From positions 1 through 64,000 of the forward strand of contig NZ_JACHXQ010000006.1 in the NCBI RefSeq assembly GCF_014192285.1: a stretch of 64,000 nt of DNA, read 5' to 3'. The stretch's first letter is position 1. Each line of letters begins with the position of its first letter. Below, one piece after another: positions 28,031-40,066 of the stretch. Made by a program: the position numbers and the translations under genes. The DNA comes from Halomonas fontilapidosi (GTDB lineage Bacteria; Pseudomonadota; Gammaproteobacteria; Pseudomonadales; Halomonadaceae). The notes below the pieces were generated by a model. The model saw nothing but the letters and a program-made list of their open reading frames with translations, did not search any database and was not told the origin of the DNA.

Positions 28031-29896
28031 TCAGCCCCTCAGCACCAGTACCAGCAGCACCAGCGCCACGCCGGCCACCATGGTGCTGGCATACAGCCGC
28101 AGCTTGCCGGTCTGGGTACCACTCAAGCCGCGGTGCAGTGCCCACGACAGCCAGGCCGCCAGCAGCAGCAGCCGATCAATGAGGTCACTGTGCAGCACCC
28201 GCACCAGGCCGCGATAGGGCCGCACGAACAGCCGATCATAGGCCGCATCAAAGCCCCAGGCCCGATGCCAGAGTTGCCACAGGCGTGCCGGCCAGCCGTC
28301 GGCGACCTGCTGGGCCAGCCAATGCCGACGGGCGTGGAACAGCCAGATCGCCACGGCCACCCCGCCCAGCGAGACAGCCGCCGCCAGCAAGGCCAACAGG
28401 GTATGGCCCGCCCCATGCGCGTCGGCCCCGGGGCCGGCCGGCAGCACGCCCGACAGGGGCGGGTGAATCCAGGCGCCGAGGAAGGTCGACAGCGTCGCCA
28501 GCACCACCAGCGGCAAGCCATGCAGCAAGCCTCGCCCGGCGTCGGCGCGACGGGCATTCTCGCTTTTCGCCACGCCGTGGAAAGTGCCGATGATCAAGCG
28601 CACGGTGTACAGCGAGGTCAGGACAGCACCCGCCAGCCCGGCCAGCAGCAGGCCCCCCTGCCCCGCCGCCAGCACCTCCCAGAGAATCTCGTCCTTGCTG
28701 AAGAAGCCGGCGGTGATCAACGGGAGCGCCGCCAGCGCCGCCCCCCCGACCAGGAAACCGGCATAGGGAAGCGGCAGCTTCTGCCACAGGCCCCCGAGGC
28801 GGCGCATGTCCTGTTCATGGTGACAGCTGACGATCACGGCCCCGGCGGAGAGAAACAGCAGCGCCTTGAAGAAGGCATGGGTCATCAAGTGGAAGATGGC
28901 CGCCTGATAGGCGCCGACGCCCAGCGCCAGAAACATGTAGCCGATCTGGCTCATGGTCGAATAGGCCAGCACGCGCTTGATGTCGGTCTGGGCGAGCGCG
29001 GCGAAACCCGCCATGAGCAGCGTCAGCGCGCCGATTAGCGCGACCAGGGTGAGCACCTCCGGCGCCAGCGCGAAGATGCCGTGCATACGCGCGATCAGGT
29101 AGACGCCGGCGGTCACCATGGTGGCCGCGTGGATCAACGCCGATACCGGCGTGGGCCCCGCCATGGCATCGGCCAGCCAGGTATGCAGCGGTAGCTGGGC
29201 GGACTTGCCCAGCGCCCCGCCGAGGATCAGCAGCGCTGCCAATCGGGCCTGCCACGCTCCCTCCTGCCAGACCTGCGGCGCACGCGCCAGGATCTCGCCG
29301 ATGTCCAGCGTGCCCAGCTCGCGGAACAGCAGGAAGAGGCCGAGCGCCAGGAAGACATCGCCCAGGCGGGTCACGATGAACGCCTTGAAGGCGGCCCAGC
29401 CGTTGGCGGCGGTGCGGTAGTAGTAGCCGATCAGCAGATAGCTGCACAGCCCCACGCCCTCCCAGCCGAGATAGAGCAGCAACAGGTTGTCGGCGAGCAC
29501 CAGCAGCAGCATGCTGGCCACGAACAGGTTCATGTAGGCATAGAAGCGCCTCACCCCGGCATCGCCCTGCATGTACCAGACGGCGAACAGGTGGATCAAA
29601 AAGCCGACGCCGGTGACGATGCCGAGCATGGTCAGCGACAGGCCATCCAGTGAAAGGCCGATGGTGGGCTGAAAGTCTCCGATCGCCACCCAGGTCCACA
29701 GGGTGATGCCGATGCCCTGCCCGCCGTCGGTCAGGAAGCGCCAGCCCACCCAGGCCGTGACCAGCGCCGCCAGCCCTACGCTGGCCACGCCGACCGCCGC
29801 ACAGGACTGCGCGCCGAGCCGTCCCCGCGACAGCGTGAGGATCAGGGTACCGGCCAGCGGAAGCAGAAAGGTCAGTGGCAGTAGCGACATCGGCAA
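28031..29896 (-). CDS. nuoL: NADH-quinone oxidoreductase subunit L
   Basis: A 621-residue antiporter-like subunit of complex I, carrying the distal proton channel and the long lateral helix at the C terminus. Motifs include FLGWEGVGLCSYLLIGYYYR with the TM5 Glu, KSAQLPLHTWLADAMAGPTPVSALIHAATMV with the channel Lys and His residues, and RVLAYSTMSQIGYMFLALG. It follows nuoK by only four bases and is complete. Confidence 0.97.
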   Translation of the reverse strand: MPMSLLPLTFLLPLAGTLILTLSRGRLGAQSCAAVGVASVGLAALVTAWVGWRFLTDGGQGIGITLWTWVAIGDFQPTIGLSLDGLSLTMLGIVTGVGFLIHLFAVWYMQGDAGVRRFYAYMNLFVASMLLLVLADNLLLLYLGWEGVGLCSYLLIGYYYRTAANGWAAFKAFIVTRLGDVFLALGLFLLFRELGTLDIGEILARAPQVWQEGAWQARLAALLILGGALGKSAQLPLHTWLADAMAGPTPVSALIHAATMVTAGVYLIARMHGIFALAPEVLTLVALIGALTLLMAGFAALAQTDIKRVLAYSTMSQIGYMFLALGVGAYQAAIFHLMTHAFFKALLFLSAGAVIVSCHHEQDMRRLGGLWQKLPLPYAGFLVGGAALAALPLITAGFFSKDEILWEVLAAGQGGLLLAGLAGAVLTSLYTVRLIIGTFHGVAKSENARRADAGRGLLHGLPLVVLATLSTFLGAWIHPPLSGVLPAGPGADAHGAGHTLLALLAAAVSLGGVAVAIWLFHARRHWLAQQVADGWPARLWQLWHRAWGFDAAYDRLFVRPYRGLVRVLHSDLIDRLLLLAAWLSWALHRGLSGTQTGKLRLYASTMVAGVALVLLVLVLRG

Positions 29897-29900
29897 CCCC

Positions 29901-30209
29901 TTATCCGCGCAGACGACTGGCCGCGTCCACGTCCAGTGTCTTGAAGCGATGATGGAGCTGGATCAACAGCGCCAGGGCGATACTGGCCTCGGCTGCCGCC
30001 AGGGTGATCACCAGCACGAACATCGCCTGCCCCTCCGGCTGGCCCCAGGCGGTACCGGCGACGATGAACGCCAGCGCCGCGGCGTTGAGCATGATCTCCA
30101 GACTCATCAGCACGAACACCAGGTTACGTCGGCAGACCAGCCCGGCGACGCCCAGCGCGAACAGGATGGCGGCCAGCACCAGGCCGTGCTCCATGGGAAT
30201 GCCGCTCAT
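29901..30209 (-). CDS. nuoK: NADH-quinone oxidoreductase subunit K
   Basis: A 102-residue three-helix subunit of the complex I membrane arm, related to MrpC. It shows [25 protein letters not shown] with the essential TM2 glutamate and [10 protein letters not shown] with the TM3 glutamate of the E-channel. It overlaps nuoJ by four bases. Confidence 0.96.
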   Translation of the reverse strand: MSGIPMEHGLVLAAILFALGVAGLVCRRNLVFVLMSLEIMLNAAALAFIVAGTAWGQPEGQAMFVLVITLAAAEASIALALLIQLHHRFKTLDVDAASRLRG

Positions 30210-30742
30210 GGCACCTCCTTGTGATCGCGACGGTCCGACGATGCGGCCGGGCCGGGAAGACGCCCGACGTGCGAGGCGGTGACCAGGGCGGCCAGCAGCA
30301 GCATGGCAGCGAGTTCGACGACCAGCAGCCAGGGGCCGAACAGCAGCGAACCCACGGCCCTGGCGGTCAGCGTCTCGCCCGTGATCATCCGCCCGCCCTC
30401 ACCGCTCCACAGCGTCGCGACCAGGATCACCAGCAGCACCGCCGAGAGCAGCGCCGGCCCCAGCCAGACGCGGGGGCTGAGCCAGGCACGCTCCTGCGCC
30501 ACCCCCTGCTGGCCGAGGTTGAGCATCATCACCACGAACACGAACAGCACCATGATCGCCCCGGCATAGACGATCACCTCGAGTGCTCCGGCAAAGGGCG
30601 CGCCCAGGGCGAAGAACACCAGCGCCACGCTGATCAGCGAGACGATCAGGTAGAGCAGCGCATGCACCGGGTTGGTATTGGTGACCACGCCCAGGGTGGC
30701 CAGCACCGCCACCAGCCCGCTCAGGTAAAAGGCAATTTCCAT
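30206..30742 (-). CDS. nuoJ: NADH-quinone oxidoreductase subunit J
   Basis: A 178-residue membrane subunit with five hydrophobic segments. The conserved TM3 stretch [25 protein letters not shown], including the tyrosine and the pi-bulge region, is clear. NuoJ contributes to the quinone-proximal proton path. It overlaps nuoK and follows nuoI by 18 bases. The C terminus is a short polar tail. Confidence 0.96.
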   Translation of the reverse strand: MEIAFYLSGLVAVLATLGVVTNTNPVHALLYLIVSLISVALVFFALGAPFAGALEVIVYAGAIMVLFVFVVMMLNLGQQGVAQERAWLSPRVWLGPALLSAVLLVILVATLWSGEGGRMITGETLTARAVGSLLFGPWLLVVELAAMLLLAALVTASHVGRLPGPAASSDRRDHKEVP

Positions 30743-30760
30743 GGCATGTCCTCGCGCGTC

Positions 30761-31303
30761 TCAGGGCAGCAGCGTCCTGACATCGACCGGCGCGGCCTCG
30801 TCCTGCGCCTGGCCCTTGTCCTTGCCGGCAATGGCCAGCCCCGCCACCTTGTAGAAGTGGTAGTCATGGTCCTTGCCCGGGCCGTTGATCAGCAGGTCCT
30901 GCTTCTCGTAGACCAGCTCCTGGCGTTGGTACTCGCCCATCTCGACGTCGGGCGTGAGCTGGATCGCCGAGGTCGGACAGGCTTCCTCGCACATCCCGCA
31001 GTAGATGCAACGCGAGAAGTTGATGCGAAAGAACTCGGGATACCAGCGGCCATCCTCACTCTCGCCCTTCTGCAGCGAGATACAGGCCACCGGACAGGCT
31101 ACCGCACAGAGGTTGCAGGCCACGCAACGCTCCTCTCCATCGGGGTCGCGGGTCAGCACGATGCGCCCGCGATAGCGGGGCGGCAGCGTGACCGGCTCCT
31201 CGGGGTAGTTGAGCGTCTGCCGCTTGCGAAAGCCGTGCATGAAGATCATGCCGAGCGTGCGCAGCTGGGACACGGTGCCTTCGATCACTTTCCTCAACCT
31301 CAT
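30761..31303 (-). CDS. nuoI: NADH-quinone oxidoreductase subunit I
   Basis: A 180-residue peripheral ferredoxin-like subunit that carries the N6a and N6b [4Fe-4S] clusters. Both sites are visible: [12 protein letters not shown] and [12 protein letters not shown]. An N-terminal amphipathic helix anchors it near NuoH. The C-terminal 25 residues are charged. It lies between nuoH and nuoJ in the usual order. Confidence 0.97.
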   Translation of the reverse strand: MRLRKVIEGTVSQLRTLGMIFMHGFRKRQTLNYPEEPVTLPPRYRGRIVLTRDPDGEERCVACNLCAVACPVACISLQKGESEDGRWYPEFFRINFSRCIYCGMCEEACPTSAIQLTPDVEMGEYQRQELVYEKQDLLINGPGKDHDYHFYKVAGLAIAGKDKGQAQDEAAPVDVRTLLP

Positions 31304-31331
31304 GATCGCTCCTCGTTGACAGCAGCTTGGG

Positions 31332-32312
31332 TTACAGGGGGTCGGCGAGCAGGATCAGCGCCCCGGTCACCAGCAGATTGATCAGCGTCAGCGGCAGGCA
31401 GAACATCCAGCCGAAGCGCATCACCTGGTCATAGCGCGGCCTTGGCAGCGAGGCGCGCAGCAGCATGAACAGCACCAGGAAGGCCCCCGTCTTGAGCGCA
31501 AACCAGACAAACGGCGGCAGCCAGGGGCCCTGCCAGCCGCCGAAGAACAGCGTGACGATCAACGCCGAGATCAGCACCATGCCCACGTACTCGCCGAGAA
31601 AGAACATGCCGAACTTCATGCTCGAGTACTCGACGTGATAGCCATCGGCCAGCTCCTGTTCGGCCTCCGGCTGATCGAAGGGCGGGCGATGGGTGACCGC
31701 GATGCCGGCGACAAGGAACGTCATGAAACCAAGAAACTGAGGTACCACGAACCACAGATCTTCTTGGGCAGCGACGATCTCGCGCATGTTGAAGGTGCCC
31801 GCCATCGCCACCACGCCCATCAGCGACAGCCCGATGAACACCTCGTAGGAGAGCGTCTGCGCCGCGGCGCGCATGGCCCCGAGCAGCGCGTACTTGTTGC
31901 CGCTCGACCAGCCACCGAACAGCACTGAATAGACATTGATGCCGGCCATGGCGAGGAAGAACAACAGGCCGATATGCAGATTCGCCACCCCCCACGACGG
32001 CGTGAGGGGGATGATCATGAACGACAGCAGCAGCGACGCCATGGCGATCGCCGGCGCCAGCACGAACAGCGTCCGGTCGGCAAACGGCGGGATCCAGTCC
32101 TCCTTGAAGAAGATCTTGATCATGTCGGCCACCCACTGCAGCGCACCGAAGGGCCCTACCCGGTTGGGCCCGTGGCGATCCTGCCAGAGCCCCAGCAGAC
32201 GGCGTTCGACCAGCGTCAGCACCGCCCCCAGCAGCAGGACCCCGAGCAGGATCACCCCGGCCTGCAGCATGGCGATCAAGCTGGCGACGAGAGGCTCGGG
32301 CAGCGCGTTCAT
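31332..32312 (-). CDS. nuoH: NADH-quinone oxidoreductase subunit H
   Basis: A 326-residue membrane subunit forming much of the quinone cavity. Motifs include [21 protein letters not shown], the cytoplasmic loop [22 protein letters not shown] with its acidic residues, and the C-terminal [16 protein letters not shown]. It overlaps nuoG by four bases. Length is normal. Confidence 0.97.
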   Translation of the reverse strand: MNALPEPLVASLIAMLQAGVILLGVLLLGAVLTLVERRLLGLWQDRHGPNRVGPFGALQWVADMIKIFFKEDWIPPFADRTLFVLAPAIAMASLLLSFMIIPLTPSWGVANLHIGLLFFLAMAGINVYSVLFGGWSSGNKYALLGAMRAAAQTLSYEVFIGLSLMGVVAMAGTFNMREIVAAQEDLWFVVPQFLGFMTFLVAGIAVTHRPPFDQPEAEQELADGYHVEYSSMKFGMFFLGEYVGMVLISALIVTLFFGGWQGPWLPPFVWFALKTGAFLVLFMLLRASLPRPRYDQVMRFGWMFCLPLTLINLLVTGALILLADPL

Positions 32313-35059
32313 TTGCGTACCTCGTCACGCCTCGCATGGCCGGAGGGCGTCGCCAGGCGAGCCCACTCGCCAGCTTCCAGGGACGGCGCGAGACCGGCCG
32401 GCACGCCCACCACCCCAGGCGGCAGCGTTGCCTCGTGGCATACCGACAGCGTGAGCGCGCCGGCGTGGCCGATGACCGCCAGCCGATCACCGTCACTCAC
32501 CCCCAGCCGCGCGACGTCGTCGGCAGCGAGCAGCAGTGCTGGCGGTGCCGCGCGGGCGAGGATCGGTGCCGCCCGCGACGACGTCTCTTCGCCGCCGAAC
32601 AGCCGCGGCAGCATCACGACCTGCCACTTGCCATCGCGGCGGCGAAAGCCCTCGGGAATGGAGGTCGCGTAGGCATGATCCCCGGGGCGAGGCGCCATCA
32701 GGCGCACGCCGGGGTCGCCGGCGCGCAGGTGGCCGCCGACCTCGTCGGTGAACTTGTTCCAGGCCTGCGGTGAGTTCCAGCCCGGCGCCCAAGCGAAGGC
32801 CACCTCCTCGCGGGGCTGGTCGAAGCCGCTGTAACCTTCCATCGAGAAGGTGAACGGCGAATCGGGGTCACGGGAAACGCGCGGCTCGCTGACGTCGAGA
32901 TGCGCTCGCATGGCGGTCCGTCCGCTGTAGCGGTGCGGCTCGCGGGCCAGCTTGAGGCCATGCACCCGATAGTCGGCGTCCGGTGCGGCATCAACAATGC
33001 CCGCCAGCGAGGGATAGGCGCGGGCACAGTCGCGGATCACTTCATCGAGAGTGGTATCGGCAGCGGCGTGACGCAGGAGGTCGGCTCGCAGCGCATGCAG
33101 CCAGCGCCAGCTCGCGCGGATCCGCGTCTCGGGCCGCAGATGAGCGGGGTCGAAGACCTGGAAGAAGCGCTGGGCGCGCCCTTCGAGGCTGACTACCGTG
33201 CCGTCGGCCTCGGCGAAGCTGGCCGCCGGCAGGCCGAGATGGGCCCGCTGCCAGGTGGCGGTGCGCTGGTGATCAAGCACCACCACGGTCTCGGCCGCCG
33301 CCAGCGCCGCCTCGACGGAGGGCGCTGGCAGGCGTTGATGAAGGTCGTTCTCGAGAATCACCACGGCATCGGCCCGCCGGCTGGCGAGTTCGTCGAGCGC
33401 CCACTCCAGCGGCTCGCCTCCCATCATCGTCAGCCCCGTGCTGTTGACCTCGCGACGCACCAGCACAAGCCCGCCCCGGCGGGCGCGACGCGACAGGGCC
33501 CGAGCCACGTTGCCGGCGGCCCGGAGGATCGCCTCCGAGCCCAGTGAGCCGCCGCTGACCACCAGCGGACGTTCGGCGGCCATCAGCCGCGCGGCGATAT
33601 CGCGGGCCGCCTCGCGCGTGCCCGGGTCGAGGTCCGTGACGGCCGGGGCACTGCCGTCGATCTCGTGGGCCACCGCAAAGCCCAGTCGGGCGATGTCATC
33701 CGGAGCCAGTGCCCAGCGGGCCGCGGTCACGTCGTCCAGGCCAGTGGGGGTCGGGTAGGCGATGAACACCGGGTGGTAGTAGTCCTGCCCCAGGGTGCGC
33801 ACTGCGGCCGCGTGCCAGTGAGGAATATCGCGCTCGGCGGCGAGTGTCTCGTGACGCGCCTGGGCGGCCTGGCGCACCGCCAGGCCAAGCCGCGCGGCAC
33901 TTTCGAGCAGGTCCTCGCCGAGAATCAGCACGGCGTCGTGTCGTTCGACCTCGCGAGGCGTCGGCGTGGGCAGCCCGCAGCTCTGGTTGAGCCTCTGCAT
34001 CAGGGACAGGCAGCGCTGTTCGGCGGCAGCAATACCGGTGGAGAAGCCGTCGTCACCGACCAGTTCGCGCAGCTGGTGATTGCTCTCCAGGCTGGCACGG
34101 GGCGAGCCGATACCGATCACCCGGCGAACACGGCGCAGCCGGTCGGCGCCATGATCCAGGGCGGCGTCGACCTCCAGAGTCACGCCGGCATCATCGCGAT
34201 GGCTGCGCCATTCCGGCAGGCGTGGGCGGTCGTCGCGATTGACGTAGCCATAGCCGAAACGGCCGCGATCGCAGAGAAAGAAGCGATTGACGTCACCGTG
34301 GTAGCGATTCTCGATGCGACGAAGCTCGCCGTAACGCTCGCCGGGACTGATGTTGCAGCCCACCGAACACTGGTGGCAAACGCTGGGGGCAAACTGCAGG
34401 TCCCACTTGCGCGTATAGCGCTCGCTGTGGGTCTGGTCGGTGAACACGCCGGTCGGGCAGACCTCGGTGAGGTTGCCGGCAAAGGGGCTTTCCAGCACGC
34501 CATCCTGATGACGGCCGAAATAGATGTTGTCGTTGGCACCGAAGGCGCCGAGGTCCTTGCCACCGGCATGGTCGCGATAGAAGCGCACGCAGCGGTAGCA
34601 GGTGATACAGCGATTCATTTCGTGGGCGATGAATGGCCCCAGATCCTGGTTGTGGTGGGTGCGCTTGCGAAAGCGATAGCGCCGGCGATCGTGGCCGGTC
34701 ATCATCGTCATGTCCTGGAGGTGGCAATGCCCGCCCTCTTCGCACACCGGGCAGTCATGAGGGTGGTGGATCATCAGCCATTCGATGACGCTGGCACGGA
34801 ACTCGCGCGCCTCCTCATCGTCGATCGAGATCCGCGTGCCATCGGCCGCCGGGGTCATGCACGACATCACCAGAGCACCACGGGTGTCGTCCTCGTCCCG
34901 GTACTGCTTGACCGCACACTGCCGACAGGCGCCGACACTGCCCAGTGCCGGATGCCAGCAGAAATAGGGCACGTCGAGACCCAGCGACAGGCAGGCATTC
35001 AACAGGTTGTCCGCCCCCGCCACCTCGTAGCGCTGTCCATCAACGTGAATCGTCGCCAT
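32309..35059 (-). CDS. nuoG: NADH-quinone oxidoreductase subunit G
   Basis: A 916-residue peripheral subunit carrying several iron-sulfur clusters. The N-terminal ferredoxin domain holds [15 protein letters not shown] (N1b). [12 protein letters not shown] with its preceding His gives N3, CITCYRC plus EVCPTG gives N4, and CHQCSVGC plus a later Cys in [11 protein letters not shown] gives the extra N7 cluster also found in E. coli. The remainder is a molybdopterin-oxidoreductase-like domain without cofactor. It begins nine bases after nuoF. Confidence 0.96.
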   Translation of the reverse strand: MATIHVDGQRYEVAGADNLLNACLSLGLDVPYFCWHPALGSVGACRQCAVKQYRDEDDTRGALVMSCMTPAADGTRISIDDEEAREFRASVIEWLMIHHPHDCPVCEEGGHCHLQDMTMMTGHDRRRYRFRKRTHHNQDLGPFIAHEMNRCITCYRCVRFYRDHAGGKDLGAFGANDNIYFGRHQDGVLESPFAGNLTEVCPTGVFTDQTHSERYTRKWDLQFAPSVCHQCSVGCNISPGERYGELRRIENRYHGDVNRFFLCDRGRFGYGYVNRDDRPRLPEWRSHRDDAGVTLEVDAALDHGADRLRRVRRVIGIGSPRASLESNHQLRELVGDDGFSTGIAAAEQRCLSLMQRLNQSCGLPTPTPREVERHDAVLILGEDLLESAARLGLAVRQAAQARHETLAAERDIPHWHAAAVRTLGQDYYHPVFIAYPTPTGLDDVTAARWALAPDDIARLGFAVAHEIDGSAPAVTDLDPGTREAARDIAARLMAAERPLVVSGGSLGSEAILRAAGNVARALSRRARRGGLVLVRREVNSTGLTMMGGEPLEWALDELASRRADAVVILENDLHQRLPAPSVEAALAAAETVVVLDHQRTATWQRAHLGLPAASFAEADGTVVSLEGRAQRFFQVFDPAHLRPETRIRASWRWLHALRADLLRHAAADTTLDEVIRDCARAYPSLAGIVDAAPDADYRVHGLKLAREPHRYSGRTAMRAHLDVSEPRVSRDPDSPFTFSMEGYSGFDQPREEVAFAWAPGWNSPQAWNKFTDEVGGHLRAGDPGVRLMAPRPGDHAYATSIPEGFRRRDGKWQVVMLPRLFGGEETSSRAAPILARAAPPALLLAADDVARLGVSDGDRLAVIGHAGALTLSVCHEATLPPGVVGVPAGLAPSLEAGEWARLATPSGHARRDEVRK

Positions 35060-35068
35060 GCCCTTTCC

Positions 35069-36442
35069 TCAGCTGCGGGTGAATGAATCGCCTGCCGGCA
35101 TCGGCTCAGCTGCCGAAGCGGCGCGGGGCGGAGTCGCCACACCGCGCTCGAACTCCTCGCGGAAGTGCTTGAGTGCCGACTGCAAGGGCATCGCGGCGCC
35201 GGGCGCATGGGCACAGAAGGTCTGCCCCGGCCCCAGGTCGTCGGCCAGCTTGTCGAGCATCTCGAGGTCCCCAGGCTCGCCCTCGCCACGCTCGAGGGCC
35301 TGGAGCAGCTTGACCGTCCACGGCAGCCCATCGCGACACGGCGTGCACCAGCCACAGGATTCGCGCGCGAAGAACTGCTCGAGATTGCGCACCAGGGAGA
35401 GCACGCTCTGATCCTCGTTGACCACCGTCATCAGGCCCGTGCCCAAACGGCTGCCCAGTTCGCCGATGGTGTCGAAGTCCAGGGGGTGGTCGAGATGTTC
35501 CGGCAGCAGGAAGCCGGTACTGCCGCCGCCGGGCAGCCAGGCCTTGAGCGCGCGGCCATCACGCATACCACCGGCCCGCTCGAGCAACTCGCGCCCCGTC
35601 GTGCCGATCGGCAGCTCCCACAGGCCGGCCCGTGCGACCTTGCCGGAGACGCCGTACAGCTTGGTGCCGCCATCGTCGCTTAACTCGCCGGAGAGCGCCT
35701 GGTACCACTCGGCGCCATGGCGCATCACCGCCGGCGCGTTGCACAGGGTCTCGACGTTGTTGACCACGGTGGGCTTGCCCCAGGCGCCGGACTGGCCCGG
35801 GAACGGCGGCTTGGCCCGAGGATTGGCTCGCAGCCCCTCCAGCGAGTTGATCAGCGCGGTTTCCTCACCGCAGATATAGCGTCCGGCCCCGGTGTGCAGG
35901 GCGATATCGAAGTCGAAGTCACTGCCGGCGACGTGGCGGCCCAGCCAGCCGGCCTCGCGAGCCTCCTCGAGCGCCCGGGACAAGACGCGCGCTGCCTCGA
36001 CATACTCGCCGCGCAGGAAGATGTAGCCAAAGCGGGAGTGATTGGCATAGGCGCCGAGGATCATGCCCTCGATCAGCAGGTGAGGCTGCTGTTCGAGCAG
36101 CAGACGGTCCTTGAAGGTACCGGGCTCCATCTCGTCGGCGTTGCACACCAGGTAGCCGCGGGGAATGTTCGGCCCCGTCATGGTCAGGCTCCACTTCATG
36201 CCCGCCGAGAAACCAGCACCGCCGCGCCCGCGCACGTTGGCCTCTTTCATGGTCGTCACCACGTCGTCGGGCGAGCGATGGCTGAGCACCTCCCGCACCG
36301 CGGCGTAGCCGTCCTTCTCGACATACTCCTCGAGCCCCAGCACGGCGCCATCCTCGCGCAGCCGCCAGGTCAGCGGATGCGTCTCGACGCGGCGTTCGGC
36401 GGACCGCTGACGCAGCTGGCTGTGGTAGCGCCTCGCGCTCAT
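35069..36442 (-). CDS. nuoF: NADH-quinone oxidoreductase subunit F
   Basis: A 457-residue subunit that binds FMN and NADH and holds cluster N3. [14 protein letters not shown] binds NADH/FMN and [12 protein letters not shown] plus a later Cys in TFCAHAPG ligate the [4Fe-4S] cluster. The ATG at 36442 overlaps the nuoE stop by four bases; the frame continues 35 codons upstream inside nuoE and is not used. The last 25 residues are a Pro/Ala-rich tail. Confidence 0.96.
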   Translation of the reverse strand: MSARRYHSQLRQRSAERRVETHPLTWRLREDGAVLGLEEYVEKDGYAAVREVLSHRSPDDVVTTMKEANVRGRGGAGFSAGMKWSLTMTGPNIPRGYLVCNADEMEPGTFKDRLLLEQQPHLLIEGMILGAYANHSRFGYIFLRGEYVEAARVLSRALEEAREAGWLGRHVAGSDFDFDIALHTGAGRYICGEETALINSLEGLRANPRAKPPFPGQSGAWGKPTVVNNVETLCNAPAVMRHGAEWYQALSGELSDDGGTKLYGVSGKVARAGLWELPIGTTGRELLERAGGMRDGRALKAWLPGGGSTGFLLPEHLDHPLDFDTIGELGSRLGTGLMTVVNEDQSVLSLVRNLEQFFARESCGWCTPCRDGLPWTVKLLQALERGEGEPGDLEMLDKLADDLGPGQTFCAHAPGAAMPLQSALKHFREEFERGVATPPRAASAAEPMPAGDSFTRS

Positions 36443-36942
36443 GAGAACCCCTCCAGCAGGTCGGCCACATCGTCCGGGGCGACGGGGCCGTAGGTGTGAT
36501 CGTCGATCATCAAGGCCGGACCGCGGTCGCAGGCCCCCAGGCAGCACACCGGCAGCAGGGTGAAGCGATCGTCATCGGTGGTCTCGCCGTAGCCGATACC
36601 CAGCCGTGCCGTCAGGGCGTCACGCAGCGCCTCATAGTCGTTGAGAAAACACGAACTACTGTCGCAGACCAGGATCACATGACGCCCGACCGGCTGACGG
36701 AAGATCAGGCTGTAGAAGGTCGCCACGCCTTCGACGTCGGCGACGCCCACCCCCAGCGTCTCGGCAATGACCGGGATCGCCGCGTCGGGCACCCAGCCGT
36801 GGCGGCGCTGGACGATCTTGAGCGCTTCGATGCAGGCGGCCTGCGGCTGCTCGTAATGATCGCGCGCGTGCTCGATGGCGCGACGCTCTTCATCGTCGAG
36901 GGTCAAGCCGTCACTGGCGATCTGTCGTGTCGTCTGGTTCAT
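36439..36942 (-). CDS. nuoE: NADH-quinone oxidoreductase subunit E
   Basis: A 167-residue thioredoxin-fold subunit with the N1a [2Fe-2S] cluster. The ligands are in CDSSSC (C-x4-C) and CCLGAC (C-x3-C). The N-terminal helical bundle contains [22 protein letters not shown]. It begins three bases after nuoCD stops and overlaps nuoF. Confidence 0.96.
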   Translation of the reverse strand: MNQTTRQIASDGLTLDDEERRAIEHARDHYEQPQAACIEALKIVQRRHGWVPDAAIPVIAETLGVGVADVEGVATFYSLIFRQPVGRHVILVCDSSSCFLNDYEALRDALTARLGIGYGETTDDDRFTLLPVCCLGACDRGPALMIDDHTYGPVAPDDVADLLEGFS

Positions 36943-36945
36943 GGG

Positions 36946-38703
36946 TCAGCGGTCCACGTCAGCCATCACGAAATCGATGCTCCCCAGGTGGGCGATCAGG
37001 TCGGGCACGAAACCGCCGCGCATCACCGCCGGGATTTGCTGAAGGTGTGGGAAGCTCGGCGTGCGGATGCGGGTACGATAGCTCATGGTATTGCCGTCAC
37101 TGGTGAGGTAGTAGCTGTTGATGCCCTTGGTCGCCTCGACCATCGCCAGCGACTCGCCCGGCTCGAGCACCGGCCCCCACGAGACCTGAAGAAAATGCGT
37201 GATCAAGGTCTCGATGTGCTGGAGCATCCTTTCGCGGGGTGGCGGCGTGGTCAGGGGATGGTCGGCCTTGTAGTCGCCGGCCGGCATGTGATCGACGCAC
37301 TGCTGGATGATGCGCAGGCTCTGGCGCATCTCCTCGATGCGTACCTGACCGCGATCGAAGACATCCCCCTGGCCGCCCAGCGGCACCTCGAAATCGAACT
37401 GCTCATAGCCACCGTAGGGGCGCTGCTTGCGCAGATCGAAGTTGCAGCCAGTGGCACGCAGGTTGGGCCCGGTGACGCCCCAGGCGAGGGCGTCATGGGT
37501 AGTGTAGGCAGCGACGTGCCGGGTGCGCTCGCGCACGATGGCGTTGTCCATCATCGACCGCTCATACTCCCTCAGGCGCTTGGGCATCCAGTCGAGAAAG
37601 CCCTGCACCACCGTCTCCCAGCCGTTGGGCAGATCCATCGCCGTGCCGCCGATGCGAAACCAGGCCGGGTGCATGCGAAAGCCGGTGATCCCCTCGATTA
37701 CCTCATAGGCCTTCTGGCGGTCGGTGAAGGTGAAGAACACCGGCGTCATCGCACCCAGGTCCTGCAGGTAGGTGCCGAGGAACAGCAGGTGGCTGGAGAT
37801 GCGAAACATCTCGGCCAGCATCACACGGATGACCTTGGCGCGCTCGGTCACCTCGATGCCGGCCAGCTTCTCCACCGCCAGGATGTAGGGGAAGTTGTTC
37901 ATCACGCCCCCCGTGTAGTCGACCCGGTCGGTGTAGGGGATATAGCTGTGCCAGGACTGACGCTCGCCCATCTTTTCGGCGCCGCGGTGGTGGTAGCCGA
38001 TGTCCGGCACGCAGTCGACGATCTCCTCGCCATCAAGCTGCAGCACGAGGCGAAAGGCCCCGTGCGCCGAGGGGTGGTTGGGGCCGAGGTTGAGAAACAT
38101 GAACTCGGCGCTCTCACGCTCGCGCCGCATGCCCCACTCCTCGGGCTTGAACTGCAGCGCCCCCTGCTCGACCTCCTGGCCCTGCACGGTCAGGGTGTAG
38201 GGGTCGAACTCGGTGGCCCGCGCGCCATGCTCCTTGCGCAGCGGATGCCCCTGCCAGGTCGGTGGCATGAGGATCCGCGCGAGATGCGGGTGGCCGATGA
38301 AGTCGATGCCGAACATGTCCCACACCTCACGCTCGTACCAGTTGGCACAGGCATAGACCGAGACCACGCTGGGCATTGCCAGGTCGCCCTCGCGCAGGGC
38401 GACCTTGAGCATCACATCGCGATTCCGCGAGACCGACAGCAGATGATAGAAGACCGTGAAATCGGCCTCGGGCAGGCCGCGACGGTGGGCACGCAGACGT
38501 TCATCGACGGCCGAGAGATCGTAAAGCATCTCGAAGGGGTCGGGCATGTCCCGCAGGAAGCGCAACATCTCTCCAAGGGACTCACGAGCGACCCACAGCA
38601 CCGGCATTCCGGTGTGGGTCGGCTGCACGACAAGGGCATGATCTCCGAAGCGCTGCCTGAGCGCGATGACGACAGGGTCGTGGGTCAGGGTATCAGCGCT
38701 CAT
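36946..38703 (-). CDS. nuoC: Fused NADH-quinone oxidoreductase subunits C and D
   Basis: A 585-residue fusion of NuoC (about 1-170, ending in the [14 protein letters not shown] region) and NuoD (about 190-585, with [26 protein letters not shown] and the C-terminal [10 protein letters not shown]). The fused nuoCD form is usual in enterics and some other gammaproteobacteria. NuoD lines the quinone site. The ATG at 38703 (MSADTL) has GGAGGAG about 13 bases upstream; the open frame upstream overlaps nuoB and is rejected. Confidence 0.95.
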   Translation of the reverse strand: MSADTLTHDPVVIALRQRFGDHALVVQPTHTGMPVLWVARESLGEMLRFLRDMPDPFEMLYDLSAVDERLRAHRRGLPEADFTVFYHLLSVSRNRDVMLKVALREGDLAMPSVVSVYACANWYEREVWDMFGIDFIGHPHLARILMPPTWQGHPLRKEHGARATEFDPYTLTVQGQEVEQGALQFKPEEWGMRRERESAEFMFLNLGPNHPSAHGAFRLVLQLDGEEIVDCVPDIGYHHRGAEKMGERQSWHSYIPYTDRVDYTGGVMNNFPYILAVEKLAGIEVTERAKVIRVMLAEMFRISSHLLFLGTYLQDLGAMTPVFFTFTDRQKAYEVIEGITGFRMHPAWFRIGGTAMDLPNGWETVVQGFLDWMPKRLREYERSMMDNAIVRERTRHVAAYTTHDALAWGVTGPNLRATGCNFDLRKQRPYGGYEQFDFEVPLGGQGDVFDRGQVRIEEMRQSLRIIQQCVDHMPAGDYKADHPLTTPPPRERMLQHIETLITHFLQVSWGPVLEPGESLAMVEATKGINSYYLTSDGNTMSYRTRIRTPSFPHLQQIPAVMRGGFVPDLIAHLGSIDFVMADVDR

Positions 38704-38749
38704 GAGCGTCGGCAGTCTCCTCCGGCAGTAAAGGGCATTGATCGCGGTC

Positions 38750-39430
38750 TTAGAGCTCGTCGGGGGTGCGCAATTCGGTGGCCTGGATGCGCCGGTCACG
38801 ATGCTTTTCGCGTTGCGACGGCATCTCGGCGCGATACACGCCCTGATCACCGACCACCCATGACAGCGGGCGGCGCTCTTCCTGAATCGCCTCCTGCAAC
38901 AGTTGCAGCCCCTGCAGGAAGGCTTCCGGACGCGGCGGGCAGCCCGGCACATAGACGTCGACCGGCAGGAACTTATCGACGCCCTGCACGACCGAGTAGA
39001 TGTCGTACATGCCCCCGGAGTTGGCGCAGGAGCCCATGGAGATCACCCACTTGGGCTCGAGCATCTGGTCGTAGAGCTGCTGGATCACCGGTGCCATCTT
39101 GATGAAACAGGTGCCGGCAATGACCATGAAATCGGCCTGACGCGGGGAGGCGCGGATCACCTCGGCGCCGAAGCGGGAGATGTCGTGCGGCGCGGTGAAG
39201 GCCGTGGTCATCTCCACATAGCAGCATGACAGGCCGAAATTGTAGGGCCAAAGGGAGTTCTTGCGTCCCCAGTTGACGGCAGAGTTCAGCACCTCTTCCA
39301 GCTTGCCGGTGAACACGCTGCGATGGAGCTGCTGCTTCAGCGGATCTTCCTCGACCCGACGGGATTCACCGAGCGGATATCGAGACTCGGCGGCTACACT
39401 CTCTTCGGCTCGCGTCAGGGTGTAGGGCAT
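38750..39430 (-). CDS. nuoB: NADH-quinone oxidoreductase subunit B
   Basis: A 226-residue subunit with the terminal N2 [4Fe-4S] cluster that reduces quinone. The ligands are in SCCYVEM (tandem Cys), [11 protein letters not shown] and [10 protein letters not shown]. The N terminus has about 45 polar residues and the C terminus a charged extension of about 40 residues. It lies between nuoA and nuoCD. Confidence 0.97.
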   Translation of the reverse strand: MPYTLTRAEESVAAESRYPLGESRRVEEDPLKQQLHRSVFTGKLEEVLNSAVNWGRKNSLWPYNFGLSCCYVEMTTAFTAPHDISRFGAEVIRASPRQADFMVIAGTCFIKMAPVIQQLYDQMLEPKWVISMGSCANSGGMYDIYSVVQGVDKFLPVDVYVPGCPPRPEAFLQGLQLLQEAIQEERRPLSWVVGDQGVYRAEMPSQREKHRDRRIQATELRTPDEL

Positions 39431-39508
39431 GCAACTCCTCCAACTCCAGGGTCATTCAGCAGATAGCGACATGACGATCATCCGCAAGCGGCCGCCGCTG
39501 GTGCAACA

Positions 39509-39919
39509 TCAGCCTGGGGTGTCGCGCGTCGCGCGCCCGGGCGCCCAGTCGAGAACTCCCACGCGGCTGTCATAGACTAGCCCGGCCAGCAGGATGGCGA
39601 TGAACACCGCAGCGCCGGCAAAGCCCGTCCAGCTCACCTCGCGGACCGTTACTGCCCAGGCGAACAGGAACACGGCCTCGATATCGAAGATCACGAACAG
39701 CATCGCGACTCGATAGAACTTGATGGAAAAGCGCTGACGAGGGTGACCGGCGCCGATCACACCCGACTCGAAGGGCAGCGACTTGCTTTGCCCATGGCTG
39801 CGCCCCCCGAGCAGGGCGGAGAGGCCAATCATCACGGCACACAGCGTGACGACGGCCAGAATGAACAGGCCCGTCGCCCATTGCTCGGCAACCAGTGCGG
39901 TGGTGGTGTCGTGCTCCAT
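39509..39919 (-). CDS. nuoA: NADH-quinone oxidoreductase subunit A
   Basis: A 136-residue three-helix subunit. The conserved loop [42 protein letters not shown] is clear, including the ESG motif and the FDIE of TM2. The ATG at 39919 is preferred over a TTG one codon upstream; AGAGG lies just before it. It is the first gene of the 15-kb nuo operon. The 147-base gap upstream shows no promoter that I would call with confidence. Confidence 0.95.
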   Translation of the reverse strand: MEHDTTTALVAEQWATGLFILAVVTLCAVMIGLSALLGGRSHGQSKSLPFESGVIGAGHPRQRFSIKFYRVAMLFVIFDIEAVFLFAWAVTVREVSWTGFAGAAVFIAILLAGLVYDSRVGVLDWAPGRATRDTPG

Positions 39920-40066
39920 CAATGGCCTCTCGATGCGCGCCTGTTTATCGGGTATGTCTCACCCGACACACTTTGCCGCAACCCGCCAACCATCAGGCAG
40001 CGTCGCATTCTCAATCAAGCCTAGAGGATCCTTGGCGATTTTCCGAGACCCGGTCGCCCACGGTTC

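Noticed and set aside
33665..35086. Long plus-strand open frames across nuoG
   Set aside because: They mirror nuoG codons and have repetitive Ala/Val/Gly composition without ribosome sites.
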